Assembly (NCBI GenBank): GCA_018712645.1
Contig: DVGO01000013.1
Location: 1-64,000 of the forward strand
DNA from: Candidatus Faecousia faecavium
GTDB taxonomy: Bacteria; Bacillota; Clostridia; Oscillospirales; Oscillospiraceae
Direction of reading: 5' to 3'
Length of the DNA stretch: 64,000 nt
The notes under the pieces are model-generated. The model saw nothing but the letters and a program-made list of their open reading frames with translations, was not told the DNA's origin and did not search any database. This document shows positions 42,079-50,797 of this stretch, piece after piece. The translations under genes were made by a program, and so were the position numbers. How positions within the stretch are numbered: the first letter of the stretch is position 1; each line of letters opens with the position of its first letter.

Positions 42079-43647
42079 TCAGGGTTCTGTTTTGATCTGC
42101 CGGATCACGTCCACTACGCTGCCGTCCCGATATTCCACAACGGCCACCACCCGGTCGGTGGTGGGGATGGGCTTTGGGGTTCCGGTCAGGGATTCTGCCA
42201 GGGACTGAAGTTCCTGGATGGAAACGATTTTCAGATTGGTTTTCTCCAAATCCGCTTTCAGCATGGCGTAGTGCTTATGCTTCGGATTCAGTGCCACACC
42301 GGCTTGGGTAACCACACAGGCTACCGATTCCCCGGGGGTACAGCAGGTAAACACACGCTTTACAACCGACGGCGTCCGTCCCCGGATAATGGGCAGCGCA
42401 ACAATGGAAATGTCAGCGCCCGCTGCCACATCCGGGCCGCCGCCCAGACCGCCCATCATCTGACCGGAGGAACCTGTGAGGATATTCACGTTGAAATCTG
42501 TATCCACTTCCAATGCCGCCAGCACACCGAAGGTCAGATGATTCAGATAGCAGCCTTTGCTGTAGGGGTTTGCATAGTCAGCATTGTCGATTTCCACCAC
42601 GCCGGGACGGTCATAAATGGCTTTTGCCGCCGCCGCGTCAAAGGACTGACTGCAAGCCAGGGTTTTCACCAGACCCTCGTCGTACATTTCCAGAATGGCC
42701 GCGGTAATGCCGCCCAGGGCAAAGCTGGCGGTTACCTGCCGTTCTTTGCTGGTTTTCGCCAGGAACTTTGTACAGGCGATGCTGATGGCGCCGGCGCCGG
42801 TTTGGAAGGAGTAGCCGTTTTTGTATAACCGGGAGGCGGTAATCACCTGGGCTGCCCGCTGGGCGATCAGAAGATCCCGGGGATTTTTGGTCACACGGGC
42901 GGCGCCTTTTCCGATTTTTTCCGGGTCGCCGATCTGATCCACCTGCACCACATAGTCCACATACTGCTGGCTGATGCTTGTGGGGCAGCAGGGGTAATCC
43001 ACAAGGGTATCTGTAATCACCACAACCTTTGCGGCGTAGTGGGCATCAACAAAGGAGTAGCCCAAACTGCCGCAGGGATTTTTTCCAATCTGGCCGGTGC
43101 AGTTGCCAAATTCATCCGAGGCAGAGGCGGCAATAAAAGACACATCGATTTTCAGTTCTCCGGACTCAATGGCCCGGGGACGGGCGCCATGGGGACGAAG
43201 AATCACCGGATGCTCCATCTGAATCTCGCCGCTCATCAGTGCGTCACCCAGCTCTCCCCGGATGCCGCTGGCTTCGATTCGGGAGATGGTGCCGTTTTTT
43301 ACATAGTCCGACAGGCGGAATCCCTGCAAATTCACCACGGCGCTGGGAGCGAAAACCAGATTCCGGATTCCCAATCGGGCAATGACTTCCATGACCATGC
43401 CAACGGTAAAATCTCCTTCCCGGAAACTGTGGTGGAAGGAAATGGTCATTCCATCTTTCAGGCCGGATGCAAGGATAGCGTCTTCAATGCTTGGCAGAAG
43501 TTTGGTGTCGCCTGCTTTGGTATGTCCGGCCTTACGCTGGCTTACGATGCAGCCGCAGTAGGGCTGATCCTGGTCAAGTCCCATGTAAGGACGAACCTGA
43601 TACGCTCCCACCGTTTCCGGCAGTTCAATTCCCAGTTGATTGCGCAT
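42079..43647 (-). CDS. citF: Citrate lyase alpha subunit
   Basis: A 522-residue CoA-transferase-type subunit that swaps citrate onto the acyl carrier arm. Regions such as GMTISFHHSFREGDF, GALMSGEIQ-like and MMGGLGGGPDVAAGADISIVALPIIRGRTPSVV match CitF. It cleaves citrate together with CitE and CitD in fermenting bacteria. The order citD-citE-citF on one strand is standard. citC, citX and citG, needed to make and attach the prosthetic group, are not present nearby. The start follows GGAGAGGA and lies 3 nt after citE. Confidence 0.9.
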   Translation of the reverse strand: MRNQLGIELPETVGAYQVRPYMGLDQDQPYCGCIVSQRKAGHTKAGDTKLLPSIEDAILASGLKDGMTISFHHSFREGDFTVGMVMEVIARLGIRNLVFAPSAVVNLQGFRLSDYVKNGTISRIEASGIRGELGDALMSGEIQMEHPVILRPHGARPRAIESGELKIDVSFIAASASDEFGNCTGQIGKNPCGSLGYSFVDAHYAAKVVVITDTLVDYPCCPTSISQQYVDYVVQVDQIGDPEKIGKGAARVTKNPRDLLIAQRAAQVITASRLYKNGYSFQTGAGAISIACTKFLAKTSKERQVTASFALGGITAAILEMYDEGLVKTLACSQSFDAAAAKAIYDRPGVVEIDNADYANPYSKGCYLNHLTFGVLAALEVDTDFNVNILTGSSGQMMGGLGGGPDVAAGADISIVALPIIRGRTPSVVKRVFTCCTPGESVACVVTQAGVALNPKHKHYAMLKADLEKTNLKIVSIQELQSLAESLTGTPKPIPTTDRVVAVVEYRDGSVVDVIRQIKTEP

Positions 43648-43650
43648 GGC

Positions 43651-44541
43651 TTAATCCTCTCCTTTCCACATTCCGGCGGCTTCCGCCTGTGCCAAAATTG
43701 TTTTTGCCCGGATTTCCATAGGCTTGTCAATCATGCTTCCGTCCAGAGATACCACGCCGGTGGACTGTTTTTCCCCGTCACGCAGCGCTGCCAAAACTCT
43801 TTCGGCGTAGCGGATTTCCTTCTTGCTGGGAGTAAACGCGGCATTGACCAGATCAATTTGGGAGGGATGAATCACGGTTTTTCCGTCAAAGCCCAGGGTC
43901 CTGGTTGTTTTCAGATCCTCTTTCAGTCCCTCCATATCCCGGAAATCACTGAATACCGCATCCTGGGCGGAGATACCTGCCAGCCGGCAGGCCTGGAGCA
44001 CCTGCATTCTGGCGTAGAAAATCTCCGGACCTGCTTTGGTTCGCAGGGCTCCCATGCTGGCGGTGTAATCTTCTGCACCCAAAGCCAGCGCCACCACCCG
44101 GAGACTGGCGGTTGCGATGCTCTGGGCATTGACCGCACCCAGGACCGATTCAATATTGCACCACAATTCCGTAGTTCCCACGGGAATCCCGGCGGCCTTT
44201 TCAATTTCGGAGATTTTCTGATCAATCCGCTGCACTTCCTCGGGATGCTCTACCTTGGGCAGCCGGATGGCGTCCGGACGGGCACGGACGGCTGCCTGCA
44301 AATCTTCTTCAATATACGCAGAATACAGCCCGTTGACCCGAATGAGGACATACTGATTGTCAGGCTTGTGGTAGCGCACGGTTTGGTAGACCAGAAACCG
44401 TGCCGCGTCTTTTTCCCCCTGGGATACAGAGTCCTCCAAATCGTAAACAATGCAATCCTGGTTGTAAAACCGGGCTTCCAGCATCTTTGCGGCACTGGAG
44501 CCGGAAGCATACAAGCTTGTTCGTTTCAGCTGCTTTTTCAT
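43651..44541 (-). CDS. citE: Citrate lyase beta subunit
   Basis: A 296-residue CitE-type lyase that cleaves citryl-thioester to acetyl-thioester and oxaloacetate. Signs are RTSLYASGSSAAKMLEAR, DCIVYDLEDSVSQGEKDAAR, VLIRVNG, AIRLPKVEH and GFDGKTVIHPSQI, all part of the metal and substrate site. ATG 44541 has GGAGGA 9 nt upstream and overlaps citD by 4 nt; longer in-frame starts read into citD. CitE-like proteins can also act on malyl- or citramalyl-CoA, but the citD neighbour argues for a lyase complex. Confidence 0.9.
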   Translation of the reverse strand: MKKQLKRTSLYASGSSAAKMLEARFYNQDCIVYDLEDSVSQGEKDAARFLVYQTVRYHKPDNQYVLIRVNGLYSAYIEEDLQAAVRARPDAIRLPKVEHPEEVQRIDQKISEIEKAAGIPVGTTELWCNIESVLGAVNAQSIATASLRVVALALGAEDYTASMGALRTKAGPEIFYARMQVLQACRLAGISAQDAVFSDFRDMEGLKEDLKTTRTLGFDGKTVIHPSQIDLVNAAFTPSKKEIRYAERVLAALRDGEKQSTGVVSLDGSMIDKPMEIRAKTILAQAEAAGMWKGED

Positions 44542-44840
44542 GGCGTATTGTCCTCCCAGGCCCAATTGTACGGCTGCTGTGCGGATCTGCATATGGCACA
44601 CTGCATTCTGGCCCGAATGACACAGTCCAGTGCCCCTTTATCCACAAGCCGTACATCGGCTTCTGTTACATCCATTTGCTGCAGAACCTGATGAATTGTG
44701 TCCAGAATGGCGTCTCCAAACTGGGCTTTTACCACACTTTCCAATTCAATCTGAATGCCTTGACCGGGGTTTGGCGCAATGGTGATCTGGATATCGCTGG
44801 ATTCCAGTGTCCCTGCAATGGCTGGTTTTATCAATTTCAT
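44538..44840 (-). CDS. citD: Citrate lyase acyl carrier (gamma) subunit
   Basis: A 100-residue acyl carrier protein. MKLIKPAIAGTLESSDI places Ser exactly at residue 14, the attachment site of phosphoribosyl-dephospho-CoA in CitD. The tail RLVDKGALDCVIRARMQCAICR is also typical. ATG 44840 has a GGGGGA ribosome site; an in-frame upstream start at 44912 would cross the hairpin at 44877-44903. The gene is coupled to citE. The carrier needs CitX/CitG-type maturation, whose genes are not in this window. Confidence 0.9.
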   Translation of the reverse strand: MKLIKPAIAGTLESSDIQITIAPNPGQGIQIELESVVKAQFGDAILDTIHQVLQQMDVTEADVRLVDKGALDCVIRARMQCAICRSAQQPYNWAWEDNTP

Positions 44841-44876
44841 TGTGGATTCCCCCTGCGTTGTATTGGCCTCATAATC

Positions 44877-44905
44877 AAAGCGGGCCGTGTAACGGCCCGC
44901 TTTTG
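44877..44905 (-). terminator. Hairpin between the ARH-fold gene and citD
   Basis: A perfect 12-bp GC-rich stem (44877-44888 with 44892-44903) has only a short T stretch on the minus strand. It may attenuate read-through from the transporter genes into citDEF. Confidence 0.6.
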
Positions 44906-44923
44906 TGTTCACCTGGCGGCCAA

Positions 44924-45913
44924 TCAGCCTTCCATGATAATGTCGGTAATTTTTTCTGCGAAATCTTTGATATCAATGCCCTTGGTAAACTTCAGGCAGG
45001 TTCCGGTGGGATAGCGGGTTTTCTCAATCCAGTGGGCTGGCATCTGGCTTGCGCCGTATTTGGCACCCAGAATCACGCCGGCCACTGCACCGATGGTGTC
45101 CGCGTCACGGCCAAAGTTTCCTGCTACGGTAACACCGCTGCGGAAATCTTTGTTGACTGCTTTCAGACAGACAAAGGCGGAGGGAATGGCTTCGGCGGTG
45201 GTTGCCCAGGAACTGGTCCATAAGTAATCGTGCAAATCCATCCAGGCGTCCAGCAGACTGCCCGCTTCTTCCAGAATCCGGAATGCACCGGTCATATTGT
45301 GATACAGCCAAGAATCCTCAGGGATTGCAGACATTGCCGCAGCGATGATCTCATCCATGGTGCCGTCTACCATTGCCACAGACACGGCGGCGGCCACTGC
45401 CTGTGCGCCCCAGATGCCGTCACGGTAATGGCTGATGCTGGATTCGATTTCTGCCAAACGCTTTGCCTCTTCCGGATCGCCTGCACACAGAATGCCCACA
45501 GGACCAATGCGCATGGAAGAACCGTCGCTCATGTGGAAGGCATTGAACTTGCCCGACAGGGGAGGCAGCAGGCCCTTGCGCAGGTTGTTGGCCGCCTCAA
45601 TTTCGCTGGCGCCGCCCCGCTTGTATTCGTCCTGGGTTACCACGTCTTCCATCCAGGATTTCACAACTTCTTCGGTGGTAAGCTTGCCATGGCAGCGAAT
45701 AATGGTTTTGGCGGTCAACAGGGCAAACTCCGTGTCATCGGTGCTCCAGGACGCCCCTTTGTTAAAATCTGTGGTAACCGCGTAATTTACACGGTTTTCC
45801 TGCTTCCGAGAGGCATCACCAAAGGAATCGCCAATGGCCAATCCGGAAAGCGCACCATAAACTTTGTCAAAGACTTTGTTGCGATCTTTAACGAATTCTT
45901 GTCTTGTCAGCAT
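44924..45913 (-). CDS. ADP-ribosylglycohydrolase-fold protein (ARH1-like)
   Basis: A 329-residue all-helical ARH family protein. The two metal-binding motifs are intact: SWSTDDTEFALLTAK near residue 56 and GRDADTIGAVAGVILGA near 270. It also has KVYGALSGLAIGDSFGD at the N-terminus. ARH enzymes cleave N- or O-glycosidic bonds to ADP-ribose, but many bacterial members act on small glycosides. Position in a sugar ABC transporter operon argues for a small-molecule ribosyl-type substrate. GAGG precedes ATG 45913. It is 32 nt downstream of the solute-binding protein gene. Confidence 0.85.
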   Translation of the reverse strand: MLTRQEFVKDRNKVFDKVYGALSGLAIGDSFGDASRKQENRVNYAVTTDFNKGASWSTDDTEFALLTAKTIIRCHGKLTTEEVVKSWMEDVVTQDEYKRGGASEIEAANNLRKGLLPPLSGKFNAFHMSDGSSMRIGPVGILCAGDPEEAKRLAEIESSISHYRDGIWGAQAVAAAVSVAMVDGTMDEIIAAAMSAIPEDSWLYHNMTGAFRILEEAGSLLDAWMDLHDYLWTSSWATTAEAIPSAFVCLKAVNKDFRSGVTVAGNFGRDADTIGAVAGVILGAKYGASQMPAHWIEKTRYPTGTCLKFTKGIDIKDFAEKITDIIMEG

Positions 45914-45945
45914 TATTTCAACCTCTGCTTATTTTTTATAATTGG

Positions 45946-47445
45946 TTAGCCAAATGTTTCCTGCAGCAAATCATGGAACTCGTTACCGCCGGCTTCGTTC
46001 CACTTCTGCACAAATTCATCAAACGAATCAATGGGCTTGACGCCGCGGACGATATCGGATGCATATTCATTGTACAGATTGGTCATGGCGTCCCACTGGG
46101 GAGTCAGTTCTTCGGGAATCAGCAGATTGGTGTCCATCACCATGTATTCGTTGACCTTTGCCAGAGAATCTTCGGCGGCAGGAGTCAGAACAGGCTCGGC
46201 CAGAGAGGGGTTCTGAGGATTGAAGTTATTTGTGGTATCCCAGAAGCGAGCCCACCAGCTGTCAAACTTATCGGTGAAAACAATTTGGTTATCCACCACA
46301 TTGTACTGCACGCCTTCGATGCCGACCTTGTCCAGAATACGGCCTTCGGGGCTTGCCATGAACTCCAGAACGGCCCAGGCAGCGTCCTTGACTTCAGAAT
46401 CCACATTGATGGCGAAGCCGCGGCTTTCCTTGGTGACGTCCACAGAAGTATAGGACTGAGAAACGCCCTTGGCAGGAGGCAGAACGGTCAGTGCAGCATC
46501 TTCGCCGTACAGGGAGGTCATCTTGGTATCATAAACCTGGATGGTACCGCCGGCGGTACCGGCAATGATTGCCGTCTCACCGTCATAGAAACGCTGCTCT
46601 ACCACGTCCCAGGTCAGGGTCAGGAAGTCGGGGTCCAGCAGGCCTTCTGCATACAGCTCGGCATAGAAAGCCAGCTTTTCCTTTTCAGCCTGAGAAGCCT
46701 TGGAGAAGATCCATTCGCCATTTTCCTCAATCACGGTACCGGTAACGCCGAAAGCGTGGTTGAAGATGGAATCCAGCTTGTCAAAATTGCCGTAAATCGT
46801 CATGGCGTACTTTGCGCCGTTGGCTTCCTTCAGTTCCTTAAAGAATGCCTTGTAGTTTTCCACAGTGGGGTCAGCCAGCAGGGTTTCATAGGAGGCCAGA
46901 CCTTCTACCCAGTCAGTACGGACCACAGGGGTGTTGATACGAGGAGGAGCCAGCCACAGAAGATAGGGATAGCTCTCCATCTTCTTGACGTTGGACTCGT
47001 CCATGAGCTGCTTGACGTAAGTGGAGTTTTCAATGTAGGGGGTCAGATCCTCCAGCAGACCCTGGTCTGCCAAAGGCTTGTCACCGCCCTGGAAGTAAAT
47101 GATGTCCGCTTCGGTTTCGCCGTTCATAACTGCCAGAGGCATGGCGGTTGCATAGTCGGAGGCAGGGGGTTCCACAAACTGCACATCCACATACATTCCC
47201 TGCTCAGCCATTTTTTCGTTGATGGCAGCGCACAGGTTGATAACATCTTCTTCGGTGGGGAACAGGTCCTTGTTCACGACCTTGACCGTTACGGGTTCTT
47301 CCGGTGTGCCGATTTGGGTGGCTGCACCGGCTTGGGCATTGGAGCTCTGGCCCTGAGTGGACTGGGGCTGCTCATTCCCACTGCCACAGGCAACCAGGCC
47401 GAATACCATGGAAAGACATAGTACGAGTGCCAACAGTTTTTTCAT
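45946..47445 (-). CDS. ABC transporter solute-binding lipoprotein
   Basis: A 499-residue lipoprotein. The signal peptide MKKLLALVLCLSMVFGLVACG ends in the lipobox LVAC. The mature part has the mixed alpha/beta pattern of family 1 (oligosaccharide) binding proteins of the LplA/YtcQ type. It would catch the substrate outside the membrane and hand it to the two permeases encoded upstream. A GGAGG site precedes ATG 47445. No ATPase is encoded here; such importers often share a MsiK-like ATPase. Confidence 0.88.
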   Translation of the reverse strand: MKKLLALVLCLSMVFGLVACGSGNEQPQSTQGQSSNAQAGAATQIGTPEEPVTVKVVNKDLFPTEEDVINLCAAINEKMAEQGMYVDVQFVEPPASDYATAMPLAVMNGETEADIIYFQGGDKPLADQGLLEDLTPYIENSTYVKQLMDESNVKKMESYPYLLWLAPPRINTPVVRTDWVEGLASYETLLADPTVENYKAFFKELKEANGAKYAMTIYGNFDKLDSIFNHAFGVTGTVIEENGEWIFSKASQAEKEKLAFYAELYAEGLLDPDFLTLTWDVVEQRFYDGETAIIAGTAGGTIQVYDTKMTSLYGEDAALTVLPPAKGVSQSYTSVDVTKESRGFAINVDSEVKDAAWAVLEFMASPEGRILDKVGIEGVQYNVVDNQIVFTDKFDSWWARFWDTTNNFNPQNPSLAEPVLTPAAEDSLAKVNEYMVMDTNLLIPEELTPQWDAMTNLYNEYASDIVRGVKPIDSFDEFVQKWNEAGGNEFHDLLQETFG

Positions 47446-47488
47446 TTTTGCTTCCTCCTAAAGTATTTTTTCATATGGGGATACGGGG

Positions 47489-48382
47489 TTATTCCTTCAC
47501 GCCGCCAGCCATAACATCCTTGTTGTAGTACTTCAGAACCAGAGGATACACAAGCAGGATGGGAATGATGGCGACGACGATGGTTGCATATTGGAGCGCC
47601 GTGTAGTCCAGCTGGGCAAGCTGGTTATACTCCATAAGGTTTTGGGCGCCCACCAGATTGGTAACATCTCCGTTCACAACAAACTTGCGCAGAATGACCT
47701 GCAGGGGAACTTCTGTGATGGAAGAGATATAGATACCGGCACGGTAATATTCGTTCCAACGAACCACACCATAGAACATGGTCAGCGTGGCGATTCCGGC
47801 TTTGGACAGCGGCGCCATGATCCGGAACAAAATATTGAAATGTCCGGCTCCGTCAATGGTGGCTGCTTCGCACAGTGTTTTGGGAACGGATTCAAAATAG
47901 CGCATCATAATGACCAGGTAGTATACATTGCAGGCCTGGCTGAGTATGACGGACCATTTGGTTCCCATCAACCCCAGCTGCCGGATGACGATGTATTCCG
48001 GAACGATACCCGGGTCAAACAGCATCATCACAATGAAAAAGGCCATCAGGATTTTCTTTCCCACCAGATTCGGACGGGTAAGCACATAAGCGGCGCACAT
48101 GGTTAAGAGCATGTTGATCAGCGTACCCACCGTGGTGATGAAGATAGAGTTAAAAATCGACGGTACAATATACTGGTTGCTGAACAGCACCTGGTAGTTA
48201 ATCAAAGAGAATCCGTTGGGGATGATATCCAGTCCGTTCATAGAACCCGACTGCGCCGGATCTGACAAAGATCTTGCCAGAATATGAAGCAGGGGAACAA
48301 TCATGGTCAAGGTCAGTGCGAACAGGAAAATCATCAGAATCCACTGCATGATGCCCAGGCTTTTTTTACTCAGTCTTCCCAT
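47489..48382 (-). CDS. ABC sugar-type permease (LplC/YtcP-like)
   Basis: A 297-residue permease with six hydrophobic segments. The cytoplasmic EAA loop reads CEAATIDGAGHFNILFRIMAPLSKAGIATL, which contacts the ATPase. It pairs with the permease gene 3 nt upstream. This is the carbohydrate-type (CUT1-like) group. The C-terminal end PLVLKYYNKDVMAGGVKE is typical of MalG/LplC proteins. Confidence 0.9.
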   Translation of the reverse strand: MGRLSKKSLGIMQWILMIFLFALTLTMIVPLLHILARSLSDPAQSGSMNGLDIIPNGFSLINYQVLFSNQYIVPSIFNSIFITTVGTLINMLLTMCAAYVLTRPNLVGKKILMAFFIVMMLFDPGIVPEYIVIRQLGLMGTKWSVILSQACNVYYLVIMMRYFESVPKTLCEAATIDGAGHFNILFRIMAPLSKAGIATLTMFYGVVRWNEYYRAGIYISSITEVPLQVILRKFVVNGDVTNLVGAQNLMEYNQLAQLDYTALQYATIVVAIIPILLVYPLVLKYYNKDVMAGGVKE

Positions 48383-48385
48383 AAA

Positions 48386-49330
48386 TTACCACACACCCTC
48401 TCCAGTCAATTTCTTCGACGTAATATGCGTAAAGTAAACCAAAATCACACCAACTACACCTTTAATCAGGGAAACGGCGGTACCCAGAGAATACTGGCTG
48501 TTTTCGATACCGATTCGGTTCACATAGGTATCGAGAATATCGATGGTGCTGTTGACGGACGAGTTGGTGAAGTTGTAGACCTGATCGAAACCGGCGGACA
48601 TGAAGAAGCCCAGATTCAGGATAAACACAGTGGTCATAGGAATCAGCAGTTCCGGAAGGATGATGTGAAAGATAATGTCTTTTCTGCTGGCTCCGTCCAG
48701 AGCGGCGGCTTCGTAAATATCGGAACTGATGCTGATAATGGCGGTGTAGAAGATAATGGAGTCCCAGCCAAGGCTTCGCCAGGCTTCACAGAACATCAGT
48801 ACCCAACGAATGGCTCCTTTGTCGGTGAGCAAATCCACGGCATCATGTCCGAACAGGCCAATGATAATGTTGATTGCGCTGTTGTCGCTGGGCGCCAGGA
48901 AAGATTTCCAGATACCGGCAATCACAACCCAGCTCAGAAAATGGGGCAGATAGGAAACCACCTGCACATATTTTCTGAATTTCTGTACCCGCAGCTCGTT
49001 GAGAACCAGTGCAAAAATGACGAAAGCGGGGAACAGCAGCACATACTTCATAAAGCTGATAATGACGGTGTTCGTCAAAATCTGGGCGAAGGCAGGGCTT
49101 TTGAAGAGCATCTCAAAGTACTTCAGTCCTGCAAACTCCCAAGGCCCTCTTGCTTTGTAATCGTAAAAAGCCAATCGCATATTCAGGATGGGCCATACCC
49201 GGAAAATGAAAAAGTAAATCAATGTGGGCAGCAGCATCAGATACAAGATCTTATCCCGCCAGATTTTTTCCGCCGCTGCACCCAGCCGGCCGGAACCCAA
49301 ACGTAAGCTATGCGCGTTGTTTTTCATCAT
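48386..49330 (-). CDS. ABC sugar-type permease (LplB-like)
   Basis: A 314-residue permease with six membrane segments and the EAA loop YEAAALDGASRKDIIFHIILPELLIPM. It is the first gene of the permease-permease-binding protein-ARH operon. ATG 49330 (or 49327) has GGGGAGG upstream. The promoter and LacI operator lie at 49351-49401. Confidence 0.9.
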   Translation of the reverse strand: MMKNNAHSLRLGSGRLGAAAEKIWRDKILYLMLLPTLIYFFIFRVWPILNMRLAFYDYKARGPWEFAGLKYFEMLFKSPAFAQILTNTVIISFMKYVLLFPAFVIFALVLNELRVQKFRKYVQVVSYLPHFLSWVVIAGIWKSFLAPSDNSAINIIIGLFGHDAVDLLTDKGAIRWVLMFCEAWRSLGWDSIIFYTAIISISSDIYEAAALDGASRKDIIFHIILPELLIPMTTVFILNLGFFMSAGFDQVYNFTNSSVNSTIDILDTYVNRIGIENSQYSLGTAVSLIKGVVGVILVYFTHITSKKLTGEGVW

Positions 49331-49349
49331 ATTTTTTCCTCCCCAAGAG

Positions 49350-49418
49350 AGTAACCGGTTTCTTTAATTAGGATTATACATTTTCTAAATTATCATTTCA
49401 AGCTGTGATTCTTCACAG
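49350..49418 (-). promoter_or_regulatory. ABC/ARH operon promoter with LacI operator and upstream dyad
   Basis: On the minus strand, TTGAAA (49396-49401) and a perfect TATAAT (49373-49378) are spaced 17 nt apart. Downstream lies GAAACCGGTTAC (49351-49362). Upstream of the -35 is a perfect dyad CTGTGA-N4-TCACAG (49403-49418). Confidence 0.85.
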
Positions 49419-49519
49419 ATTTTCTTTTCCGAATTTAGTAAAGTGGCACAGACAGTCCGGCAGCCGTCTGATTGTGGTTTTGACTGCTTGCCTTTATTAT
49501 GTCATGAAAATTCAATCCG

Positions 49520-49566
49520 CATAAAAAGAAAACAGGCATGGAAACCGGGAATGGTTTCCATGCCTG
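49520..49566 (-). terminator. Terminator after lacI-type gene
   Basis: A perfect 14-bp stem (49533-49546 with 49553-49566) is followed on the minus strand by TTTTCTTTTT. Confidence 0.88.
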
Positions 49567-49579
49567 GGGGCAGGGTGGT

Positions 49580-50599
49580 TTATACACTTCGTGTGGTTTC
49601 CCGCAATACCAGGGTTGGCTCTACCACGGTATGGGGCAAAGCAATGGTTTGGCCTTGAATAATGCGGATCAGCTGCTCGGAAATATGCTGGGCCATTTCA
49701 TAATGGGGCTTGGAAACAGTGGATAACGTGGGATGAAAGACGGTTGTCAATCCAATATTGTCATATCCGATTACTTCCACATCGTCAGGAATACGGACGC
49801 CGTTTTTCAGCAATTCCGTGACGATTCCGATGGCGATCAAATCGCTTCCTGTCATAATGGAATCCAACTTCATACCACTTTTCAGCAGGTTTTTTGCCAC
49901 ATATCTGCCAAAATCAATACTATAATCCCCGCTGATGATCAATTCCTCCTGAATGGGAATGCCATATTCCAGATGGGCCTGCTGATATCCCTGCAGCCGT
50001 TGCTGAGAGCCTGTGACCTTTGGATTTCCTTCCACATAGACAACGCGCCTGCTTCCTGTCTTTAATAAATGGGAGGCAGAGATATAGCCGCCGCGAATGT
50101 TGTCACCGGAAATGCTGGTATCGCTGAGGGAATAGTCGTTGCGTCTGCCGATCAGACCCAGAGGAATGTTGTATTTCCGAAAATCGGTGAGAAATTCCTT
50201 ATTGGATACCCCAGAAAACAGCAAAATTCCGTCTACTCGCCGATCAATCAGACGCATCAGCTGCTGGGCTTCCTGTTCCGGGCTGTAATCAGAGTTGCCC
50301 ACAATGACGGAATACCCGCAGGTATCCAGATAATCCGTGACGCCGCGTATCATTTTTGGATAGAAAAAGTTGGATACATCCGGGATAATCAGTCCGATTG
50401 TGCCACTTTTGGAGGTAGCAACACTCCGGGCCAGGGCGTTGGGACGGTAATTCAGATCCTGAATGGTTTTTAAGATTTTCTCTCTGGTTTTGGGCCCGAC
50501 TCCTTGGGGATTGGCGTTGATCACACGAGATACGGTGGCTTTGGAGACACCACAAATTTGAGCAATTTCGGCGATAGAATAGCTTTTTTTCTCTGCCAT
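49580..50599 (-). CDS. LacI-family transcription regulator
   Basis: A 339-residue repressor. The N-terminal LacI helix-turn-helix and hinge are SIAEIAQICGVSKATVSRVINANPQGVGPKTREKILKTIQDLNYRPNALARS. The C-terminal periplasmic-binding-like domain starts GTIGLIIPDVSNFFYPKMIRGV. It lies between the ABC/ARH operon and the ARH-kinase operon. The shared AAACCGGTTAC sites at both promoters fit its typical palindromic target. GAGG precedes ATG 50599. Confidence 0.9.
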   Translation of the reverse strand: MAEKKSYSIAEIAQICGVSKATVSRVINANPQGVGPKTREKILKTIQDLNYRPNALARSVATSKSGTIGLIIPDVSNFFYPKMIRGVTDYLDTCGYSVIVGNSDYSPEQEAQQLMRLIDRRVDGILLFSGVSNKEFLTDFRKYNIPLGLIGRRNDYSLSDTSISGDNIRGGYISASHLLKTGSRRVVYVEGNPKVTGSQQRLQGYQQAHLEYGIPIQEELIISGDYSIDFGRYVAKNLLKSGMKLDSIMTGSDLIAIGIVTELLKNGVRIPDDVEVIGYDNIGLTTVFHPTLSTVSKPHYEMAQHISEQLIRIIQGQTIALPHTVVEPTLVLRETTRSV

Positions 50600-50706
50600 G
50601 TTTTTCTACCTCGTTTCCCAGAAGCGTATGAAACATTTCTTAAATGTATCATATCACAAGGGTTCACGTCCTGGCAACTGTTTTTCCAATTTTTTTCCCG
50701 GCTATC

Positions 50707-50764
50707 TTGAAATCTTAAAAAAAGTATGCTATTATCGAGTAAACCGGTTACCTTCCGGTTTACA
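50707..50764 (+). promoter_or_regulatory. ARH2-kinase operon promoter with LacI operator
   Basis: TTGAAA (50707-50712) and TATTAT (50730-50735) are spaced 17 nt apart. GTAAACCGGTTACC (50739-50752) follows at once, and a half-site CCGGTTTAC lies just after it. Confidence 0.85.
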
Positions 50765-50797
50765 TCAATATCACATTTAATGGGGAAGGTGTCTGTC

